From a bacterium BMS3Abin11 (GTDB lineage Bacteria > Pseudomonadota > Gammaproteobacteria > BMS3Bbin11): a stretch of 64,000 nt of DNA. Both the position numbers and the translations under genes were made by a program. Below, in pieces: positions 38,041 through 44,474 of this stretch. Every line of letters begins with the position of its first letter. Within the stretch, counting starts at the first letter, position 1. The stretch spans positions 79,875-143,874 of the forward strand of contig BDTD01000004.1 in NCBI GenBank assembly GCA_002897635.1. The letters run 5' to 3'. The notes beneath the pieces were generated by a model, which saw only the letters and a list, made by a program, of their open reading frames with translations, did not search any database and had not been told where the DNA came from.

Positions 38041-38637
38041 CTAATAGTCTTTGCCCATCAGAAACTTTATACGGCTGACATAATGCCGCGTTTGTGAAGG
38101 TACACGATGCTTTATATCCTCCCAGCCCCCTGCTTTACCTGTTTGTTTTTTTGTCTTTTTGAGAACACGTGAAATCTTGCTATGTCCCGCATTGTAACTG
38201 GCAAATGCCATATAGAGATTGCTCTCAGATGTTGTCCTCTCCAGCCTCTTTAGCCAGCGTTTATACAAAATGCGATCGTAAAAGATCCCCGTCGCAATAT
38301 TCCAGCGAGGGTCTTTAAGTGTGCCTGCTGATAGATATGGACTTTTTTTATGAATATCCGCATAAGTGCTGGGTAGAATCTGCATAATCCCGATGGCCCC
38401 CATACTACTACGAACTTTATTTCGCAGTCCTGATTCAGCTATTCCCTGAGACTTGAACCAGAGCCAGTCGAAGCCTGGCCCGAAATAGCGTTTAGAGTAT
38501 TTGCGAAAATGCGTATCGTATTTTGTCGTCCAGACTTTCGAATTAATATCGTGTCGCTTGCGGCTGACCCCAGCCAGGGCAATACCGGGTATTAGCACAA
38601 CGAGAACCAGGGCAGTCAATTTGCTGCCACCAGGCAT
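38041..38637 (-). CDS. Lytic transglycosylase (SLT domain), secreted
   Basis: 198 residues with a signal peptide (LTALVLVVLIPGIALAG, about 7-23). The catalytic Glu is in GIAESGLRNKVRSSMGAIGIMQILPSTY, a compact SLT/goose-lysozyme-like motif. MAFASYNAGHSKISRV is the second hallmark segment. It cleaves peptidoglycan glycan strands to give anhydromuropeptides. This fits the nearby ampD, which degrades such products, although the genes are separate. The ATG overlaps the preceding stop by one base (TGATG), so it is coupled to the DUF350 gene. Confidence 0.88.
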   Translation of the reverse strand: MPGGSKLTALVLVVLIPGIALAGVSRKRHDINSKVWTTKYDTHFRKYSKRYFGPGFDWLWFKSQGIAESGLRNKVRSSMGAIGIMQILPSTYADIHKKSPYLSAGTLKDPRWNIATGIFYDRILYKRWLKRLERTTSESNLYMAFASYNAGHSKISRVLKKTKKQTGKAGGWEDIKHRVPSQTRHYVSRIKFLMGKDY

Positions 38638-38855
38638 CAGTTAAGCCCGAGCCCAATTACCAGCCCCAGTGCAATACCTATACCGATAAACATCCCCATG
38701 ACCATCAGTCCGACCGCGATGTTACCGCTCTTTAGCTCAGTGCCAATATTGAAATTGACGGTACTGTTAAACAGCTTGCAACCTAGCCACATAAAACCAA
38801 GTGTGATAAACCCACCTATGACGGCATACAGGAAATTTAGTACGAGTGGATCCAT
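38637..38855 (-). CDS. DUF350 small membrane protein
   Basis: 72 residues with two membrane helices (about 5-25 and 46-70). The helix-turn region LFNSTVNFNIGTELKSGNIAVGLMVMGMFIGIGIA is typical of DUF350, of which this is a single two-helix unit. The function is unknown. The partner gene overlapping its stop is a lytic transglycosylase. Confidence 0.8.
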   Translation of the reverse strand: MDPLVLNFLYAVIGGFITLGFMWLGCKLFNSTVNFNIGTELKSGNIAVGLMVMGMFIGIGIALGLVIGLGLN

Positions 38856-38954
38856 TATTAAAGACCTTTATCAGTAAAAAAGTTATCAGACGATAGATAT
38901 GGGATTATGGTAAAGCATAGTCGGGGAAGATAAAAGTTGAAAGTTCCCCAGGAC

Positions 38955-38980
38955 TAAAGACTAAACGACTAAAGAAGGAA
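38955..38980. repeat. GACTAAA-type interspersed repeat
   Basis: Three GACTAAA heptamers in a row (GGACTAAA, GACTAAA, CGACTAAA) followed by GAAGGAAG, between ampD and the DUF350 gene. It is related to the arms at 8299-8374. Confidence 0.6.
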
Positions 38981-39022
38981 GATCAGCAACATTCGACAAT
39001 AAAACTAATTACGTAACACGTA

Positions 39023-39613
39023 TTACACCTTGCTGAGCTTATCCTGGTAGTGTTTCCAGTCAAAACAGGGGCCGGGATCAGTCTTCCTTTCTGGGGCGAT
39101 ATCCGAATGGCCATAAATGTTTTCATCTGTCAGTAGCGGGATCACATCAACAAGTAAGCGACTCAATTCGGTCAGTGCAATATACTGGGCCTCCTCAAAG
39201 GCATCATCATCACAGCCTTCAAGCTCGATGCCGATGGAAAAGTCATTTACCGCATCCCTGCCCAGACAGCTGGAAACCCCGGCATGCCAGGCCCGTTGAT
39301 GCACTGGCACTAGCTGCACCAGTTCCCCGCTGCGAAGAATAAAAAAGTGTGACGAAACATTCAGCTCGGCAATTTCAGTAAAACAGGGGTGGTCATCAAC
39401 TGCAAGTTGATTGCAGAAGAATTGCTCTACATAGCTGCCTTCATACTCGCCTGGAGGCAAGCTGATGGCATGGATAATCAATACTTCAATTTCCACACCC
39501 GGAGGACGTGCATCGAAATTAGGCGAAAACACCTGTCGTGCTGACCCGACTAGCCCGGTTTCTGGATCATAGTCGGTTCTTGAAAGATATGTTTTTTGCG
39601 ATTCCTTAGCCAT
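39023..39613 (-). CDS. ampD: 1,6-anhydro-N-acetylmuramyl-L-alanine amidase
   Basis: 196 residues. This cytoplasmic zinc amidase of peptidoglycan recycling removes the peptide from anhydroMurNAc. The zinc ligands are in LIIHAISLPPG (His), HAGVSSCLGRDAVNDFSIGIELEGCD (His and catalytic Glu) and GHSDIAPERKTDPGPCFDW (His and Asp). The start is ATG 39613 (MAKESQKTYLSRTDYDPETG). A longer frame to 39811 is read through the tRNA-Arg gene in antisense and is an artefact. Confidence 0.95.
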   Translation of the reverse strand: MAKESQKTYLSRTDYDPETGLVGSARQVFSPNFDARPPGVEIEVLIIHAISLPPGEYEGSYVEQFFCNQLAVDDHPCFTEIAELNVSSHFFILRSGELVQLVPVHQRAWHAGVSSCLGRDAVNDFSIGIELEGCDDDAFEEAQYIALTELSRLLVDVIPLLTDENIYGHSDIAPERKTDPGPCFDWKHYQDKLSKV

Positions 39614-39687
39614 TTCATTGTTCTCAGACTCTGACCATTCAAATGATATGTGAAATCGCCTACAATGCGAAGCCGCTATCTGCGTAT

Positions 39688-39764
39688 GCCCCGGTAGCTC
39701 AGCTGGATAGAGCAGCCGCCTCCTAAGCGGCAGGTCGGACGTTCGAATCGTCTCCGGGGCACCA
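39688..39764 (+). tRNA. tRNA-Arg (anticodon CCT, reads AGG), CCA encoded
   Basis: A 77-base cloverleaf. Acceptor GCCCCGG pairs with CCGGGGC, followed by ACCA. The D-arm is AGCTCAGCTGGATAGAGC. The anticodon stem GCCGC/GCGGC encloses loop CTCCTAA, with CCT at 39722-39724. GTTCGAATC forms the T-arm. Its 3' part is duplicated at 41779, marking it as an integration site. Confidence 0.97.
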
Positions 39765-39767
39765 TAT
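39718..39767 (+). repeat. attL-like direct repeat (3' part of tRNA-Arg)
   Basis: 50 bases from the anticodon stem through CCATAT are identical to 41779-41828. This is the pattern left by tyrosine-recombinase integration at a tRNA 3' end, with the tRNA kept intact on this side. Confidence 0.9.
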
Positions 39768-39871
39768 TTACAATGGCTTACGTACTTTTTGCACTTACTC
39801 CATTCCCTCAAGGACTTACAGGGTTAGGTGTTGTCTTTTGCCCCATGCAAGCTGCCGTATATAAAAATATT

Positions 39872-40195
39872 TCAGATCAAAACTTCCAGCCCTTTCCTAT
39901 CTAACAGATTGAGAAGTTTCAGTGATGGCCCACTTGGGTGCCTGGCACCCGTCTCCCACTGCCTTATTGTCGAAGGACTGGTATTAAGGATTGATGCAAA
40001 CACCGTTTGGCTTAACTTATTTCGATTGCGCAATTCACGAATACTCTTACTGGAATATTCTGGAATAGATTCAAGGCAAAGTGCATCATATTGTTGCATA
40101 CGACGCAGGTCGATGAAGCCTGCATCATGCAGATCTGCTGCAGTTTCATGCACTGCATCCAATATTTTGCTGTTAGACTTAATCCTGCTTGTCAT
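39872..40195 (-). CDS. XRE-family antitoxin (HigA/COG2944-like)
   Basis: 107 residues from ATG 40195 (MTSRIKSNSKILDAVHETAADLHDAGFIDLRRM). An upstream in-frame codon at 40228 is less likely. A helix-turn-helix at about 45-100 (SIRELRNRNKLSQTVFASILNTSPSTIRQWETGARHPSGPSLKLLNLL) should bind the module's own operator. The N-terminal part probably wraps the toxin. It overlaps the toxin 3' end by 17 bases, and the toxin-first order is typical of HigBA-type systems. Confidence 0.85.
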   Translation of the reverse strand: MTSRIKSNSKILDAVHETAADLHDAGFIDLRRMQQYDALCLESIPEYSSKSIRELRNRNKLSQTVFASILNTSPSTIRQWETGARHPSGPSLKLLNLLDRKGLEVLI

Positions 40196-40562
40196 GACAA
40201 ATCTCCTGTAATGCACCACTAGAAACATGATTGTCTAGTTGGCTTGAGTTAAGTTTCAATAGATCAATAGCGATATCCTGTAAAGCCTCAAGCTCCTTCT
40301 TATTGATATTGGAACGGTCACTCTTCTCGAATCCGTAAACAAAAAACCACCGATTTTTCCTGTTTGTCGCTATCAGGGTACGGCTACTTCCACTTTTTCC
40401 TCTGCCAGGTAAAGCAATTCGTTTTTTAAGTATGTTGCCACCCAGATCAGCATCGAACAGTCCAGCTTCCATTTCAGATACGGCCGTACAGAGGGCCTTG
40501 TCAGTTAAACTTATCTTTCGCATCCAGCGAAAGAAATTCCGTGTTTTAAAAACTCTTTGCAT
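40179..40562 (-). CDS. RelE/HigB-like toxin
   Basis: 127 residues. MQRVFKTRNFFRWMRKISLTDKALCTAVSEMEAGLFDADLGGNILKKRIALPGRGKSGSSRTLIA followed by NRWFFVYGFEKSDRSNINKKELEAL fits the COG4737/PF06296 branch of RelE-superfamily toxins, generally ribosome-dependent mRNA interferases. It lies upstream of and overlaps an XRE antitoxin. The final 25 residues or so overlap a poorly conserved tail. Activity is inferred from family and pairing only. Confidence 0.85.
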   Translation of the reverse strand: MQRVFKTRNFFRWMRKISLTDKALCTAVSEMEAGLFDADLGGNILKKRIALPGRGKSGSSRTLIATNRKNRWFFVYGFEKSDRSNINKKELEALQDIAIDLLKLNSSQLDNHVSSGALQEICHDKQD

Positions 40563-40569
40563 GGCCTTA

Positions 40570-40612
40570 CTATAACACTATGTATTATAGATTCCCATTT
40601 GAGGATATTCAA
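40570..40612 (-). promoter_or_regulatory. Promoter with embedded palindrome for the first TA module
   Basis: On the minus strand TTGAAT (40607-40612) and a perfect TATAAT (40584-40589) are spaced by 17 bases. The palindrome CTATAA-N9-TTATAG (40570-40590) covers the -10 and lies seven bases from the toxin ATG, as expected of an autorepressed TA operon. Confidence 0.65.
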
Positions 40613-40626
40613 TTCGCAGATTTATA

Positions 40627-40655
40627 GAACGTGACCAAAACGTGACGCAAAACTG
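40627..40655. repeat. Internal direct repeat, copy 1
   Basis: GAACGTGACCAAAACGTGAC and nine more bases match 41654-41682 at 26 of 29 positions. The region 40563-40868 between the two TA modules has no convincing gene. A 75-codon frame there lacks any recognisable domain. Confidence 0.7.
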
Positions 40656-40868
40656 CCTACTGAATTGGTCACCACCCTGCTCCAAGTATGTAAACACCGG
40701 GTTTGCGGGCATCTGGTGTTATAGATTTTGGATAAAGCCTTGAACCAGAGAAGCGGCGGGTCGGTCGCTGGCTTTTCCTCCTGCAGCACCTTACTCCATT
40801 TATAGTTTATACGGACATTTTTCCTACATTTCTTCTGTGAACGTGACAAACCGAATGGTCACAAAGAG

Positions 40869-41207
40869 CTATGCCGCTGCATGCTTGTTATTAAGTGATG
40901 AAAGCTTATCAAGCGTATCAGGATACTGGCGTACCATCATGATTAATGCGGCCGCTTGAGCATTAGGTTTTGCTCTTCCCTGCTCCCAGTTTTCAAGTGT
41001 GCGAATAGAAACTCGAATACGGCGAGCGAAAACTGCACGTGATACATGTAACTGCTCTCGCGTTTCCCGGATCAATTCAGCATCAATTTGTAATGGCGGA
41101 AGATCATCCACTTCATGTGTACGCAGGGTTATTTTACCCGCGCGTTCATGCTGCATAGACTCAACGCCATCCATCAATTCATCAAATAATTTACGCTTCT
41201 TAGCCAT
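40869..41207 (-). CDS. XRE-family antitoxin, second module
   Basis: 112 residues. The C-terminal helix-turn-helix LIRETREQLHVSRAVFARRIRVSIRTLENWEQGRAKPNAQAAALIMMVRQYP (about 45-95) resembles the COG2944 antitoxins. The N-terminal 40 residues (FDELMDGVESMQHERAGKITLRTHEVDDLPP) are typical of HigA2-type partners. Its ATG overlaps the toxin stop by one base (TAATG). Residues around the HTH are only moderately similar to the first antitoxin in the island. Confidence 0.9.
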   Translation of the reverse strand: MAKKRKLFDELMDGVESMQHERAGKITLRTHEVDDLPPLQIDAELIRETREQLHVSRAVFARRIRVSIRTLENWEQGRAKPNAQAAALIMMVRQYPDTLDKLSSLNNKHAAA

Positions 41208-41551
41208 TACTTTTTTCTCCTGGCTGCCAGCTCCATCTGAATCGCCTGTTTCAATCGCTTCTTTTCTTCAGGGGTTAAATCACTTATTTCATCTTTATCA
41301 TACAGCGTGAAAAACCATATCTGGTGATCTGTTGTCAGGTGATAGTAAATCACCCTGAGACCACCTCGCTTGCCTTTACCTCGTTTGGGATCTTTCCAAC
41401 GAACTTTACGAAAACCACCTGTACCGGGCATCAGATCACCCTGTTGAGGGTTTTCTAATAAGACTAGCTGCAAAGCTCTGTATTCCTGATCGTCTAAATA
41501 TTCCGGTAATAGGCGTGTAAATAAGGGTGTTTCGATGAAGACCAGTTTCAT
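41207..41551 (-). CDS. RelE/HigB2-like toxin, second module
   Basis: 114 residues. MKLVFIETPLFTRLLPEYLDDQEYRALQLVLLENPQQGDLMPGTGGFRKVRWKDPKRGKGKRGGLRVIYYHLTTDHQIWFFTLYDKDEISDLTPEEKKRL is a textbook COG4737 toxin, with GGFRKVRW and GGLRVIYYH as conserved strands and the basic Arg/Lys cluster expected of an mRNA interferase. It is the first gene of the module, starting ten bases after the -10 box. Confidence 0.92.
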   Translation of the reverse strand: MKLVFIETPLFTRLLPEYLDDQEYRALQLVLLENPQQGDLMPGTGGFRKVRWKDPKRGKGKRGGLRVIYYHLTTDHQIWFFTLYDKDEISDLTPEEKKRLKQAIQMELAARRKK

Positions 41552-41558
41552 CGTATTA

Positions 41559-41586
41559 AGTATACGTTACTTGCGTATATTTTCAA
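41559..41586 (-). promoter_or_regulatory. Promoter and operator of the second TA module
   Basis: On the minus strand TTGAAA (41581-41586), 16 bases, then TATACT (41559-41564). The palindrome TATACG-N7-CGTATA (41561-41579) sits between and over these boxes, a probable binding site for the antitoxin or TA complex. Confidence 0.7.
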
Positions 41587-41653
41587 CTGTTGGTGAGATA
41601 ACTAAATATTCTCGACTCAGCAAAAACTTTTCCTGCTTATGTTGGCATTAAAG

Positions 41654-41682
41654 TGAACATGACCAAAACGTGACACAAATCT
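41654..41682. repeat. Internal direct repeat, copy 2
   Basis: GAACATGACCAAAACGTGAC and nine more bases, the partner of 40627-40655. It lies between the second TA promoter and the right tRNA fragment. Confidence 0.7.
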
Positions 41683-41778
41683 GTCACTTCCAGTCCATTC
41701 CTGTCACTTCCAGTCACGTTAGCGCGGGGCGTTGCGTGATAACTTATTGATTTAATTGACTGTAAAAATCATCCTCGT

Positions 41779-41828
41779 GCCTCCTAAGCGGCAGGTCGGA
41801 CGTTCGAATCGTCTCCGGGGCACCATAT
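41779..41828 (+). repeat. attR-like direct repeat (duplicated tRNA-Arg 3' end)
   Basis: 50 bases identical to 39718-39767. It contains the 3' half of the anticodon arm, the T-arm and acceptor with CCA, but no 5' half, so it is not a functional tRNA. No gene is found from 41829 to 42048. Confidence 0.9.
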
Positions 41829-41857
41829 ATTTCTATATAACCCTGGCCATTATTACT

Positions 41858-41885
41858 CTTCTCCTGAATCTCTGATCAGGAGAAG
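41858..41885. other. Perfect 10-bp stem-loop between attR and ppsA
   Basis: CTTCTCCTGA and TCAGGAGAAG flank an 8-base loop. No T-run follows on either strand, so it is not a classical terminator. It could be an old tRNA-transcript end or a ppsA leader structure. Confidence 0.5.
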
Positions 41886-42048
41886 TCGTGAGAGGATGCT
41901 ATTCGGGGTGATAGTGTGGAGTTCGTTCTGCCCTTATGATTTATTCTGCCCCTCCCACCCTCTCATCTATGCCATCTTGAATCAGGCCTGCCAATAGCAT
42001 GCTTCACTATATACTTTTCATGTTTGAACGCGTTAACCTGTGCAGACT

Positions 42049-44469
42049 ATGGCTGAAATCGAAAATTATATCCGTTGGTTTGAAAAACTGGGTATAGAAG
42101 ATATCCCGCTGGTTGGTGGAAAGAATGCCTCCCTCGGTGAAATGTACCGCGAACTGACCCCCCAGGGCGTGAAAATACCCAATGGTTTTGCCATTACCGC
42201 CGATGCCTACCGCTATATGCTCGATAAGGCCGGGGCATGGGATGCCCTGTATGAGGCATTAGATGGACTCGATGCCAGCGATGTAAATGACCTGGCACGA
42301 CGTGGCGCAAAAGCACGAGATATTATTTATGGTGCAACATTACCTGAAAATTTACGTGAACAAATTCTAACTGCATTTAATGGCCTAAAAAAACAATACC
42401 CGGGTAATATCAGCGTTGCTGTGCGTAGCTCTGCCACCGCGGAAGATTTGCCTAATGCCAGCTTTGCCGGGCAGCAGGACACCTACCTTAATATTGAAAG
42501 TGAAGAGCAATTGCTGGATGCCTGCCGCCGTTGTTTTGCCAGCCTGTTTACTGATCGTGCGATTCATTACCGTATCGATCAGGGCTTCGAGCATTTCAAA
42601 GTCGCGCTGTCGATTGGTGTTATGAAGATGGTGCGTTCTGACCTTGCTGCCAGTGGTGTCATGTTTTCCCTTGATACCGAAACCGGTTTTCGTGATGTGG
42701 TGTTTATTTCCGGAGCTTACGGACTGGGTGAAAATGTAGTGCAGGGTGCGGTAGACCCCGATGAGTTTTATGTACATAAACCTACTTTTAAACAGGGCCA
42801 TCGGGCTGTGTTACGCCACACTTTGGGGTCAAAAAAGATTCAGATGCAATATGCTACCGGCCGCACCCGCGAAGCCACGCAGAATGTACCAACACCTAAA
42901 GAAGACCAGCAACAATTCTGTATCGATGATAAGGATGTTTTAACCCTGGCTGATTACGCCATTAAAGTAGAAAACCATTACAGTAATAAAGTGGGCCATA
43001 ACAAACCCATGGATATGGAATGGGCAAAAGATGGAATTGATGGCGAACTATATATGGTTCAGGCACGCCCTGAGACCGTTGAGTCACAAATATCAGGCAC
43101 CACTCTCGAAATATTCCATCTAAAGGAAACCGGCGAAACCCTCGCCCATGGCAATGCGGTAGGCGCACGTATCGCAAGTGGTCGCGCACGGCTGATTCGC
43201 GATATTAGGCAGCTCGATGAATTCCAGCCCGGCGACGTCCTGGTAGCAGACACTACTACGCCAGACTGGGAACCGGTGATGAAAATTTCTGCCGCCATTG
43301 TCACTAATCGAGGCGGGCGCACCTGCCATGCCGCAATTATCGCACGAGAACTGGGGATTCCAGCCATCGTCGGTTGTGATAATGCCACCACAGTAATACC
43401 GGATAACGAAGCCATTACAGTAGATTGCTCACAGGGCGACCGAGGACGTGTTTATCGCGGTGCGCTGGACTTTGAAAAAGAGACCACCGATCTGGGCACA
43501 CTGATACGCCCTGCTACTGAGATCATGATTAATTTGGCTAACCCGGACATCGCTTTCAAAACCTCCTTTCTGCCCAATGATGGCATCGGATTAGCGCGTA
43601 TGGAATTCATTATCAACGAATCCATCAAAGCACACCCAATGGCCTTATTGCATCCAGAACGGGTGCGCGATTCGGCTCAGCGCCAACAACTCGATACATT
43701 AAGTCTCGGCTATGACAGCCCGACTGATTTTTTTGTGAAACAGCTGTCAGAAGGTGTCGGCACCATTGCTGCAGCCTTCTGGCCCAAGCCGGTGGTGGTA
43801 CGCATGTCAGATTTTAAATCCAACGAATATGCATCTCTGCTGGGTGGGCAATACTTTGAACCCACTGAAGACAACCCCATGCTTGGCTTTCGCGGAGCAT
43901 CCCGGTATACACACCCTGATTATGCCGAGGGTTTTGCGCTGGAATGTGCCGCCATGAAGCGCGTGCGTGAAGACATGGGACTGACCAATGTTATATTAAT
44001 GATCCCCTTCTGCCGGACAATTGCAGAGGGCAAACGGGTACTGGAGGCAATGGCCATGAATGGACTTAAACAGGGTAAAAATGCTTTACAGGTTTATGTC
44101 ATGTGCGAGATTCCTAACAATGTGATGCAAATTGATGCCTTTGCACAATTATTCGATGGTTTTTCAATTGGCTCCAACGACCTCACCCAACTCACCCTGG
44201 GTGTCGACCGTGATTCAGAAATCGTTGCCTTTGATTTCGATGAGCGTGACCCTGGCGTTAAAGAAATGATTCGTCTGGCAGTAGAAGGCGCACGGCGTAA
44301 TGAACGTCATTCTGGACTGTGTGGACAGGCGCCTTCAGATTATCCTGAAATGGCGGAGTATCTGGTTGAAATCGGTATCGACTCAATCAGCCTCAACCCG
44401 GACACGATACTCAGCACAACCAGGCATATATTAGAAATTGAAAAACAGCTCGGTCGTACCAGGGCCTGA
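42049..44469 (+). CDS. ppsA: Phosphoenolpyruvate synthase
   Basis: 806 residues from ATG 42049 (MAEIENYIRWFEKLGIEDIPLVGGKNASLGEM). A GTG at 42040 would add three residues. The enzyme converts pyruvate and ATP to PEP, AMP and phosphate for gluconeogenesis. The N-terminal ATP-grasp domain has VAVRSSATAEDLPNASFAGQQDTYLNI. The phosphohistidine domain has NRGGRTCHAAIIARELGIPAIVG, with the catalytic His at residue 427. The C-terminal PEP-utilising barrel has FRGASRY, VMCEIPNN, FSIGSNDLTQLTLGVDRDS and HSGLCGQAPSD. glgP follows five bases later, linking gluconeogenesis to glycogen turnover. Confidence 0.97.
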   Translation: MAEIENYIRWFEKLGIEDIPLVGGKNASLGEMYRELTPQGVKIPNGFAITADAYRYMLDKAGAWDALYEALDGLDASDVNDLARRGAKARDIIYGATLPENLREQILTAFNGLKKQYPGNISVAVRSSATAEDLPNASFAGQQDTYLNIESEEQLLDACRRCFASLFTDRAIHYRIDQGFEHFKVALSIGVMKMVRSDLAASGVMFSLDTETGFRDVVFISGAYGLGENVVQGAVDPDEFYVHKPTFKQGHRAVLRHTLGSKKIQMQYATGRTREATQNVPTPKEDQQQFCIDDKDVLTLADYAIKVENHYSNKVGHNKPMDMEWAKDGIDGELYMVQARPETVESQISGTTLEIFHLKETGETLAHGNAVGARIASGRARLIRDIRQLDEFQPGDVLVADTTTPDWEPVMKISAAIVTNRGGRTCHAAIIARELGIPAIVGCDNATTVIPDNEAITVDCSQGDRGRVYRGALDFEKETTDLGTLIRPATEIMINLANPDIAFKTSFLPNDGIGLARMEFIINESIKAHPMALLHPERVRDSAQRQQLDTLSLGYDSPTDFFVKQLSEGVGTIAAAFWPKPVVVRMSDFKSNEYASLLGGQYFEPTEDNPMLGFRGASRYTHPDYAEGFALECAAMKRVREDMGLTNVILMIPFCRTIAEGKRVLEAMAMNGLKQGKNALQVYVMCEIPNNVMQIDAFAQLFDGFSIGSNDLTQLTLGVDRDSEIVAFDFDERDPGVKEMIRLAVEGARRNERHSGLCGQAPSDYPEMAEYLVEIGIDSISLNPDTILSTTRHILEIEKQLGRTRA

Positions 44470-44474
44470 GTTCT

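Larger units (their letters stand above)
39718..41778. mobile_element. 2.06-kb tRNA-Arg-anchored island carrying two toxin-antitoxin modules
   Basis: The segment is delimited by perfect 50-bp copies of the tRNA-Arg 3' end. All four genes inside are on the minus strand and form two TA pairs, each with its own promoter-operator. No integrase, excisionase or replication gene is recognisable. It could be a remnant of a larger element kept by its addiction modules, or a small element mobilised in trans. The boundary call is by sequence identity, and the mobility inference is untested. Confidence 0.8.

Noticed and set aside
39614..39811. N-terminal extension of ampD containing PETIRTSDLPLRRRLLYPAELPG
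   Set aside because: This is the antisense translation of the tRNA-Arg gene, a well-known annotation artefact. AmpD starts at 39613.
40622..40849. 75-codon ORF between the two TA modules, considered as an integrase remnant
   Set aside because: No tyrosine-recombinase motif (R..H.R..Y) can be recognised. It is treated as non-coding.
41779..41828. Second tRNA-Arg gene
   Set aside because: Only the 3' part is present; the acceptor 5' strand and D-arm are missing.
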